Below, piece by piece: positions 43,301 through 55,300 of a stretch of DNA of 64,000 nucleotides. The stretch comes from Linyphia triangularis (Eukaryota > Arthropoda > Arachnida > Araneae > Linyphiidae): assembly GCA_963978545.1 (NCBI GenBank), contig OZ021722.1, forward strand, positions 106,541,442 through 106,605,441. Direction: 5' to 3'. The notes under the pieces were generated by a model. That model saw only the letters and a list, made by a program, of their open reading frames with translations. It had not been told where the DNA came from and searched no databases. The number at the start of each line of letters is the position of its first letter. Positions within the stretch are counted from its first letter, which is position 1. Made by a program: the position numbers and the translations under genes.

Positions 43301-46300
43301 AAAACATTAAATTTTTTAATTTTCCCGGACCTTTTTTAGGCATTTTCATTTTCCCTGACAATTCCAGGTTTTCTCTGTTTTCCATGTGCGTGGCAACTCT
43401 GTAATAGAATGTATTTGTCACACAGAGTACAGCGAGTAATTAAAACCATTTGATTCTACTCCACCAATCAACAAACATGATGTATAAGTTGATGCATGCT
43501 TAATAAAAAAATATACCAAAAATGTTTGATGCAGCGCAGATAAATGACAAAAATTAAGGACTTTATAAAGACCTCCAGGCATTTTCAAGTACTTTTAAGG
43601 TCTGGAAAACAACTTAATAAAAAAATTAAGCACTATTAATTACTGTGGGAACCCTGTTAATTTTCAATTAGGAAGAGTACAGACGATATTTATTCTCTGG
43701 TGAAAAATACTTCCATCTTATAAAAGTGAGCCAAGTTGGCGATAAATATTACGTTACTGATACAGGGTTCCCACTCAAATCACAGAATGAAAATCAATGA
43801 CTTTTAAGGACCTAATTAATATTTTAAGGACCTATAAAAATTTGTTTTCAGGCATCATATCTATATATAAATTTTTTATAAAGTATATTCTACCAAAAAA
43901 GTTAAAGTTGGTGGATGCGCAATACAAATGTCGGAAAAGTTTGATACGGTGCAGATAAGTGGCGGTCACGCGGGGATAGCAAGTCCGAGTTGTATTTTTA
44001 TAAATTTTGAAGCTGGACAACATCTGTAAAAATTAAGGACTTTTAAGGACTTCTAAGCATTTTCAAGGACTTTTAAGCACCTCTAAGCATTTTCAATCAC
44101 TTTCAAGGCCTTGAAAACAAGTTCAAAAATATTAAGCACTTTTAATGACTTTCAATGACCGTGGGAACCCTGTGATAATGCAATATTTATCACTGATTTG
44201 GCTTACTTTTAACCGATTTGGCACCAGGAAACACAAATCACCTACAACCTTCATAATAGAAAATTAAAGAGTGGCGGGTTATTGGACAAAAAAGAATGCG
44301 CATTATTTGGCAAGTTATGACACATTTGGCAATCATATTTAGTTCAACTCATTCAAAGTCGATTTCTGAATAGTTTCGGCCATATTTGCCTTGACAGACC
44401 AATGAATTCCTAATCTACTAGAATTTCTCTACATTCTATAAAAAATTCAGAATATAAAGTTCTATAAGGTACTTAAACTTTCAGTCGCTTCTCAATCCAA
44501 CAGGTGCAGTGCAGTTTGTTTTCATAAGCAGCTAATGAATATTGGTTCTTAGCACAATAAAATTTGGAGATGCGTTTTACACATTTTAACCAAAAAGCAT
44601 CATTTTACATTTTTAGGTACTCAGAGCCCACCCAACAGCTGATACATTTTTACGAAAGAACTGGCACTAAATTTTGAAGGAAGCTTAATTTGAAGAAAAG
44701 GAAAAAACATACAAACATCGCGCGTTTTCCGTTCACAAATGAACAGCTTGTCTTTGCAGTTGAAGTTTAGATACTTGTTCACTTCAGGCCCCAGAACCGA
44801 AAGAAGAGTGCTGTTCTCACAGGATTCTGAATTGTTTCTCGTAGAATTGGATCCTAGAACTGATTTTAATTGATATTACAAACATGAACAAAAGAAAAAC
44901 TTTTCTTATCAGTCAACAAAGGAAAAACATGGTATTAGTTAATCAATAACCTTATGAAGTGGCTCTTTCAACTTTTCTTATATTTTATACATACTAGTGT
45001 ATTAGAATTCAGTTGCTTAAATAAATCGTACTAAATTAATCATATTAGCTGTTTACATTGGATATTTGATAAAATAACCAGCAAAGGTAATGATTTTTTT
45101 TTTTAATTTGCAATATTATTCAGCTTTTTTATTTGGTTATTTCATAAAATAACCTGTAGTTTTGAATAATAACAGATTTATCAAATTAGCCATAACATAT
45201 ATATACAGACAATCCAGTCATTATCCCAAAAAAGTAACTAAACTGTAAAAAACACTCCTCCAATTAAAATAGTCAACCAGAAAAGTTATGAAAAGCAATG
45301 AGACTTTAAAAAAAAAACTTACAACTTTTATCCCAAAGATTAGGAGCTCCAAACTGGAAGAAAAAAGAAGGCTTAGGTGTTGAACTGACATTTCCATCTT
45401 CAGCCAAGCTCTTACGACGGTCATCAGAAAAACTATCTAATAAATTAAGATCATGGTTCTATAAGCTTGTCTTTCTTAAATAACATCGATTACAACTCGT
45501 TCATTACTTACACAAGGTATAATTTAAAATACTATTTAAAATCAGCATTTTTTACTTCAATCATATAAGAAAATGGCATAACATCAATAGAAAGAAAACA
45601 CAGTTATTACAAAATATCCATTTTTAAGTTTTAATCAATACGTAACCCGAGTGTCGCTTTCGATATTGCAAGTATTTTTATTGAGCTTTTATGATATTGG
45701 CGTAAATGTATGCATCAGTGAAGAGAAATCGTGCAATTGAAAAAATATCTAGGAATGTGGCAGTTTTCCGCCGCCAAGTCTGAAGTCAATACCTGCAAGG
45801 TTTGACAGAGCTTAGGCTGGTTTTCGACCCCTCACAGTTCAGCTTTTAATATAATACTTCTAGTACTTATTGCCTTTAGTTGCGCCAGATGAATAGAGAA
45901 AAAATAACCACATAATTGTTAACATTAAACATAGGAAAATGGAGAAAAATTCCTTTAAAAATTGCCAAAGTCTCCAGAGTTTTGTTCTTCTTCTGATTCT
46001 TTATGGTTGTGACTAAAACTTTCACCAGGCCTATAGCTAAAACTATTTGATGAATTTTGGCAATTCTTTTGTTACTCTTCTCAACTTGATTAGAGAAAAT
46101 GTCTTTTGTATGATTTGATGCAAACAAAAGTCTTAATCCCCCAAAAATGATCCTGAATTTCAGCCAGGGTAATGAATAACTAAAATGGGTCAATGAATTT
46201 GGAATAACCTTCTTTTGCTCAATTTTAAGAAGAGACTTTGGTACTTTAAGTTGACCTCTTAAAACAGTGTTATCGGAAATAAGGACATTTACTTATTTTT

Positions 46301-49300
46301 TATTTAAATATCATGCTTATCAAAGCTCTGAGAACATCTATTTCAACTTTAAGTTAAGAAACCACTTCATTTTAAAATAAAATTTTAACACATCAAGATG
46401 CCTGGTAGTTTTGAACCATGTAACTTCTGAGCACTAGCCTGCAACTTTAAAGACAGTACCACCAAAGTTTGATTAAATTCTCTCAAAATGATAACAAATG
46501 TTAATTTTAAAACTTAAAGCAAAAATTGTTTGGAAACAATTTTTTATATCTATAATGTATGCAAAGCTGCTAATCCACAATTATTTCACAACATATAAAG
46601 CAGGTTCATATTTTTTTAATATACATACTTATTTTTGATTATTACTTAGAGTATATGTGTTTAGTATTTGTTTGCATGTTTTTGTATTCAAGTCAAAACT
46701 ATACTAGAAGACAACCTGATTTGAGCTCACTCAATGCTTTACAGTCATAGGGGAACCGGTTCCTACAAAGTACTCAGTGAGCTCACTTCATCCTGTCCTC
46801 TAGTATAGTAGGTACATATTTTTCAGGGTGACCACAAAATTCAGGAAAAAAAGTTCCCTGATTTTCCTGACAGATTTCTAAAAAATTCCATGATTTTAGG
46901 GCAAACTTTTTTTTTCAAATTTCCAAAATTTTCTTAGGTTTTCTTTGTATGCTAAAGAGATAACGTGCAATTTTTTAAAAAATAGTTTTGCTGGCAATGA
47001 AAAGTTTAAATTATTCCGTAACATTAAACTTCTAATGGCTTACCTCTACAATTCACCATGTAAATAGCGCCAAAATATGGATGAACGTGCCTTAAACAAT
47101 ACAAAATTTCCCTGATTTTCATGATATTTTAAAAAGTTCCCTGACATTTCCCTGATTTTTTCCAGAATCAGAAAGCTCCCTGACATTTCCCTGATTTCCA
47201 GGTTTTCCCGGTTCTGTGGCCACTCTGTTTTTAATTATGAATAAATACTTTTTTTCTGTTCAAAAGAAACAAATCCAATTTTAATTGCAAACCTAAATCT
47301 TGACAATATTGCTTCAAGATATTTATTGTTGTTGTCAATACAAAAAGTCATACAGGAATTGAATGTTATTGTTGCTTACACCATTTCGTGTTTAAAGTGA
47401 TAATATGATTATTCACACTGAAACGCCCATCAACCATATCTTACTCATTTCGAACTAACAAACACAATAAAAAAGAATTGATCTCCCAAAAAATAATTAA
47501 GACACTGTAGACACTCAAGCAAAATGGTCGGCCAGAATAATTTCAAACTCTAATATCTGCCGCTGAGCGACCATGTTTTATTTTAATTAAGTACTTTTTA
47601 CACAATAAAAAAATTGGAATTATTGGGAGGAACCCCCATATGCAATCAGTTATTGACAGGCTCTAGAGTAATTTTGAAATAATCTCATTTTTATGTTTGA
47701 GCTATTTTGTGCACTGAATTGAGATTAATATAAAAACTGTAGTCTGCCAAGTACTGATTGCCATTGGGGTTCCTCCCAATAATCCCAATTTAGTTCATTA
47801 TGTACAAGTATCTCAAAAAAAAATTAAACATAGAAGATAAACGTTAGATTTGAGAACTTTTTTTGGCTGGCCATTTTACTTAGGCGAGTTTTTTTACATG
47901 GTATAGTTGTTTTTTTGGCAGATGGTTGACTAACATTTCAGCATTTTTCAGAAAAGAAGCAGAAGTGTTTTCATTGAAGAAAAATAATACAGTACTCATA
48001 AAAGCAAAAGGCAATTTTGTAGGTGGAAATAAACAATTTGAGCAAATATTAATAGACATATGAGTTTACAATATTATTAGATCAAAGGAAGAACGATGAA
48101 CACAAACTATTTTTTGCCAATCCCATGGGAACAACAGTTAGAAAAAAAAAACTCTCTATCCCAATTATAAAAAAAAGACCAACAAAGGAGTAGCTTACAA
48201 GAAAACTGTTGAGAAGGCAAAGAACCAACAAGGGTTATTCTAGAATCAAATAAGACTTGTGATTAAATAAAACTTCGTTTAATTAAATTAGCTCTTAGAT
48301 GCAGATTACTTACAAAAAAGGAACATTGTTAGAGGAATACTAGGATTTCTTTATAAAAAATTAACACATATGATAAGCAAATGCATTTATGTTAATGTAG
48401 ATAAAAAAAATAATATATTTTTACTTAAAATTTAACCTGTAATAATTGTGCCTCATTTACTCAAAAGTCTATCAAACAAAATAATCTTAAAATAATTTGT
48501 TTATGATGCGGAATTGCCCAAAATTCAAAATCTATGCAATTTTTCTAAGAACTTGTACCAACCAAACAGTTAATAATAGTAAACTTTAAAACATAACTTT
48601 CAAAAAGAGAAAAATTGTTTACCAAATTTATTATAAGAAAAAATCTTTATCACAGGTTTTAACTTACTCATATAAATATGAAGAGCCAAATCTGCAAGAT
48701 GACCTCCTGCACTTAAACAAGTTAGGTTGGCTTCAACCAATGAATAGCTCTTGACGATCTTGAGGCACTTCTTTCTTGAAAGAGGAAGCTGGTAAAATAA
48801 CAACCAATCATCAGGGCATGCCAAACCTGAAAGAAGATTAAAATTTATCAATAGAGTTTAAGTGATTGAGGAGATACAAAAAATAGGGGTGTGGAACAAT
48901 GCACAACTTTCAATATGTGGGTAGACGCATCTCCCTGTGTCTCCTCACTTTTCAAGAAAATACACATGCGTCTCCCCACTTCTAAAACTTCTGAAATCCA
49001 TCCCCCCACTTTTAAAAACACTCAATCCATCTAAAAACTACTAAAGAAAAATAACATTGTGCATGAAGCAGAAAAAAATTCATCATTGAAGGACAGAGAG
49101 CTCTGTGTTAAAGGCACTCATTTTTCAACTTATTACGCTTTTATCGCATTTCTATGGGAATTTTGAAGGTGGGAACGATTAGAACACCTTAAGAGGCAGT
49201 AGCACAAAGATTTTAATCAAAATACTTAGAAACGTTTTTTAGTAATTCCTGGAAAACATTATTTCGTTATGATTTCAACCTTAACCATATGCACAATTTT

Positions 49301-52300
49301 GACGAAAACCTTAAAGGTAGGTCCCATGGCCACCACTAACCCGCACACAAAATTTGAATATCGTAGGTCAATTTGTTCGGAAGTTGCGCTGATCACTTAC
49401 ACACATACAACATTTTTTCTAGATCACTTTTCTGAAAACAAAGTGTTCCAAAATGTGGAGAAATGCAAAAAAAAATAAAAAAATACCTGATGCTATGCTT
49501 GCATTACCCTATGTAAACCTATGGGAAATTGAAAGTAAAAAAAGATAGCATCTTTAGACTCTGCTTTCTAATACTGGTCATTCTTAATTGGGCAGAAGCA
49601 ACAACAAAATTGCAAATTTACTGATTTTTGTGATATTTTGACAGTATGTAATTACAAAAAAAAAATCCTAAATAGATGATCTTGTTGACAAAATAAGTAA
49701 TTGATTACTAGTTATGGCTAATAATGTTGATTGCATGAATGATGGATTAGCAAACAATAAGCTTTTGAATCCATTAGTGAATAAATCACAAAATGTTTAA
49801 GTTAAAATACTCTTTGACAACAGAAATAAAATTGGAACTAAAGATTTTCTTACATTGTATATCCATTCAAGTAAATTTTTATTGCTATAGCTAGTCATGG
49901 CAACAATTTGACATTATTACAATGTTGAAAATATAATTTCTGGGCATCCAGACCACAGTAGTGCAGCAAAAGGGACCCTGTATTGTATAGAGTATATTCG
50001 TTGCATTCTCTAAAAAAAAATCAAATACTTTTTTTTCTCCTAAGAAAATTGCATAACGTTATTAAAAACAAAATAATACTTAAACTCTGAGTCAGTTGAG
50101 CTGGAACACAATGACTTATTATTTATTGTACTGCCTCATAAATTATAATTTTACCAATCCTGTCTTGACACCTTGCTGTAAACAAAAATAAAACTCTTTT
50201 TGATGTCCTTTAAAAAAATAAAATAACGAATTTTATGAAAAAAAGTATTCCTTACATTTACTAATTTACTATCTTAATCATAACTTGAAAACTAAAAAAA
50301 AAAGGAGAAAAAAATCCCTCTGAGATACAAATCTTTTATGATGGAATCAGGAAAGTCATAATATTTGCAAAATATAATAAACTGTGTTTGGTCTCTAACA
50401 CTCTACTAGAATCAAAAGCAAGAAAGTGGCCATGAAAATTAAATATAGTATTTCCTTTTTTTTCTTTCTTTTTTTTGCAATGTGAATGATATTTAAAATG
50501 TGAAAAATATGCTAATAATCTATACTTACTTCCCTTGATGGGATACTTGGGAAATCCACTATTCTGACAAACAAACTCTAACTCAGAAGCACAATCCATT
50601 GTCACCAATGATTCAGAAGAAAGGTTGAGTGCCACACAATCACGGACAGGCTCGTCCAAACCCCACTTTTTGCCCCAATCTCGATTGGTTTCCCTATTAA
50701 ATTATACAAAAAACATATTTGAATACATAATTTTTAAATTAATTAAATTAAAAGTCTATTTGAAGAAATATAACTAATTGAATAAAAATATTTTGAATAA
50801 AAAAACTTAAATTTTACTTTAAATCATTTCTACTTTTGCAAATCAAAAGTCTTATTTTTAAACTATTTTATAAAAAAAAATTAAAAGAATAAATAAAAAA
50901 TGCAGATAAAGCTGCAACATGCATCTCTTGAAAACTGAAAATAGCAAAACAACACATCTTTGGCTTCGATTGAAAAGTTGCTAAAAATCCACTTTTTCTC
51001 GCAAATCACTTTTTGGTATATTTGGAAACAGAAGGGATGACCCACTGATAAGAAAAGTAGTTAAAAAATGAATTTTCGATAAATGAGTATTATACAAAAG
51101 CACTAAGCTCATATTAAATTGGCACTATACAAGGTTTTTTTTGCTCTCTTGTAAACTTTGACAGATTGGAGTTTATCTTGTCAGTGTGACAATACAAGGT
51201 ATCCGAATCAAATATCCCTAATTTCAACAGTCAATTTAAAAAATATGTTAGCGATACGTTGGCGGTATTAGACGGAACATGTATAACACCCATGTTCTTA
51301 TAATTTCAATTTCCTAATCCCAGCGGAGGCACAATTGCCTGGACATCAAGATCTCTAGTTGGTAATCCACTGGATTTTTTCTTTTGGGACAATACCAAAG
51401 ACAAAGTCTACTCAAGAAATATCCTTGATGTTGATAATCTTCGTGCCTCAGTAACTGTTACAATATCCACAGTGACTACTGAAATGCTACATGGCTGGAC
51501 TACTAGCTGTATATCCTCAGGGATACTAAGGCAGCCCACATGGAAAAAACTGATTTCTTAAGAAAAAATCTTTGCGGGTCCTGTTACCTAATTTTACATT
51601 TAAACTAATAAGAATAGTGGTCTTTCTAAATTAGAGAGACTTGATTCGGACAACCTGTATATAAGAGACAAAAGGAGAAATTTTTTAATTAATAGTTTTT
51701 TAAACGTCAATAGAAACATACATAACTTTTCATGTTGGTTACACCCAGGGGTGTAGTGGGGCAGGAACCGCATATCGTTACTTTTTTGAGAGCCAGTACT
51801 TTTTTGATATTTTTTTTAATAACTCATAAATCATTATGAATTTATTGTAATATAAATTAATTAGAAAATAAATACGCAAATTAAGAATTTAAATTTTTTA
51901 TATCATAAGTTATGTATTTTACAATTTGCATTCCACAATTAAAAAAACTCAAGCTTCAGTTGCGGTTACCGCTACAATCTAGAAGATTGCATACCGGGAA
52001 ATATTTTTTTAGAACTACAATCCTGGCTACACCATATTTTGAAAATACTAATTATTAGAAAGAAATACATTTTAATTAATTACAAATAAAATTATGCTGA
52101 GTTACATAAATTTATCTCAGAAGGAAGGCTTTAAAACATAATTTTATTTTTACCTAGAATTCTCGAAAACTGCAATCCGACATCTTTTTACAAGAGAATC
52201 CTAATTATAAGAACTCTTTTGAAGTTTAACGCAATTATGCAAAAACATTTTGCTACAATCGTCTACAGGGGAAGTGACAAGTTCAATCATCAGTGTGATA

Positions 52301-55300
52301 AAATTGTTTGTTTGTTTGCTTGCTTCCACTTTTTAAGTATAGGGTGTATAAACAAATTGGAGCATAATAAAAATACATTTCAATGCAATAGGATTTTCAA
52401 GTAGTTAAAAGCAGATAGCTATATGAAGGCCCTTCTAATGATTACTTCTGAACTATAAATTAATTTTAAAAAATATACAAATAAAAAGTTTTTACTTAAA
52501 TATACTTGGTTCATTACTTCCCACATTTACATAGAATCCGGATACTCTTTTCATTCCAATCCAAATCAATTCAATATCTGAAAATTTTTAACATATCTTG
52601 TAATTTTAAATTTAAATTACTTTTATAACATAAAACAAGCACTTATGAAATAAAACAAAAAACTAAATAAATGTCTCAATATTGTTTGCCATGCTTATAG
52701 ATGACACCACACTTGTTTAAAAGCATTATAGAATTTTCTTCACCTGCAATATTTCTCAGTGCAATAATACGCTTAAAAATGTTTTAAAAATTATGTTCAA
52801 AGATGTACTTAATGTTTAAAAGAAATTTACACATGATTTAAATCGGAAAAAAATGAGATTTCCTGGCAAAAGAAAACTTGAAAAGAAATAATATTTACGA
52901 TCGCTGTTGTAATAGGGTCAATAGAAAATCATTAGCATATTCCAAAATGCTTGATTAGCCCAATCCCAAAGGATTTTTAACCACCTGGCAGAAGAATTTT
53001 TATGAAGACAAATAGTAACAGTTATATCTTACAAATAATGTAACATTGGGCAATATTATTTTTTAGGGAAAATGGATGGCTTTGAATAATAATAAAATTA
53101 TATTCGCTTTTATTATTTATACAGAATATTTTGAAAGTTCATTTCCTCTAATCTTTCATTTCTTTAAGGCAATCAATATTTACATTTTGCTTCTATGAAC
53201 CACATGCCACTGACTAATACTATAAGTTTGCAAAGCACACTCAGTTAAAAACATGAATAGGTGAAAACATTTATGCAGAAAATCTCTCAAGGGAAAAAGT
53301 GCAGAAATAACTAAAAAGCAGATACCCAGAATAAGAATGTCTTGCATTTTTAAATCGTTTATATTAAATTCAATTTTGTGGGTTTGTCGATGGCGGCAGA
53401 TTCTGTGGAGGCCTAATTTACCTCCTTGCCGTCATTCAATCGGACTGAAACTTGGCAGATAGGTTTGATGTCGATAACAATGCATTCCATCAAATTTTGG
53501 GGCTGTTAATGTCACTAAAAGGTTGCTTTTACGGAATACTAATAATCCAACTTGCCGTCATCCAATCGCATTAAAATAGAATTGAATTGATCATTGTTGA
53601 AACTCTTTTCTGTTGCCAAAATTTTTTTTTAATAAATAATAAAATTACTTTAATCAGAATAAATATATGGTATTTGGATGTGGATGTGACACTAATTTTT
53701 AATAAACGAATTTCGAAACGTAGTTTGAAGCACATTTTGCTGATAGAAATATTTTGATATTTAAAATTAGATGCAAACACCAAACACACGCTGTTTACAT
53801 AAGCGGCGCCGAGTTACCAAATATAAAAATTAGCAATGGATACAAACGATTTGCATCAAAAACTTTGTTTCTATGGAATATATTATTCTAAACTAAAGCA
53901 AGTTATCCAGTGTTATTTGCCCCACGAACAACTCATTTAAAAAAAACTAGAAACTAAAGATAGAACATTTATTTTGAATTAGATAACAATATACTTTACC
54001 CTGACGTTTCAAGTCCTGATACAGATCATCATTTTGGAGACTTTGAAGAATAAACGAATATTCCCCTTCACAAGTCTTATAAGCCAAGTTCCAATCAAGC
54101 TTGCTATTGAATACCTTTAAGCAATTATTTGTCAGGTTCCTGTGGCCTTGTAATTTCTCATAATACTTGTTGTAGGACGGGTGACAGCGACAAGCTTCAG
54201 ATTCCTCATTGCAACTAGGCACCAAAGCATCTAAATAAAAAACAATTTTATAAAATTATTGCAGAGTAGGATCCAAGAGTAGGATTATATCTACCTCATG
54301 TTTACGATTATGAGATACTTTATCAAACAGAGATCATTTAATTTTTTTAAATCCTTTATGTTAAATTCAATATTGTTTGTCAATGAGAGCGGAATCTGCA
54401 GAGGCAAAATTAATCCCCTCGCCATCATCCAATCGGAATGAAACTTGGCAGATAGGTTTGATGTCGGTGACAATGTATTCTATCAAATTTGGGGATGTAC
54501 TGCCACTAAAATGTCTATTTTACACAATACTAATAAACCAACATGCCGTCATCCAATGCCATTAAAATAGCATTGAATCAATCATTGTTGAAACTTTTTT
54601 TAATAAATAAATAAAAAAATTACTTTAATCAGAATAAATAAATGATATTTGGATGCGAGATCCACATTCATTTTTAATAAATAAATTTTGAAACATAGTT
54701 TACCACACATTTTGCTGATTGAAATGTTTTTGATATTGGTGCTGTGTAAATGAATATAAAAATTGATAATGTATATAGTATAAGAACTCAGTTTTCATGT
54801 GTTATACTGTTAAAAATTCGGTAAAAATTTTAATGATGTGCTAAGTACACAAGTTGTATCTCCAACTGACCTCTCGGTGAGAAATTGTGATTTAAAGTTT
54901 AACAACTTCATGTAGTTAATGTTAACATATTAACTTCTTTAAGATTATGGATAAGAAATTACCAAAAGCCATCTGGTTGGTTTGTATGCTCAACAACCTT
55001 TTTTATGCACAATGACATCCAATTAAGCCGGGACCTACAGCTTAACATGGATTATAAACAACGAAGATCATCCGTGCCTGATCAGGGATTCGAACTCAGC
55101 ACCTTTGGCATGAGAGGCCAGAGCTCTAACCACACAGCCATCAGGTGGGTCAGAAAGTCATCAGGTAACAATAACCTGGTTGGACCAAAAAATACAGATG
55201 CAATCCATGTGCTTGGCAGAGTAGGCGAGTTATAAAAATTAAAGCATAAGGCAAGACCCATAATAATATCTAACTTTAAAAAGTAAAGCCCAGGGAACAG

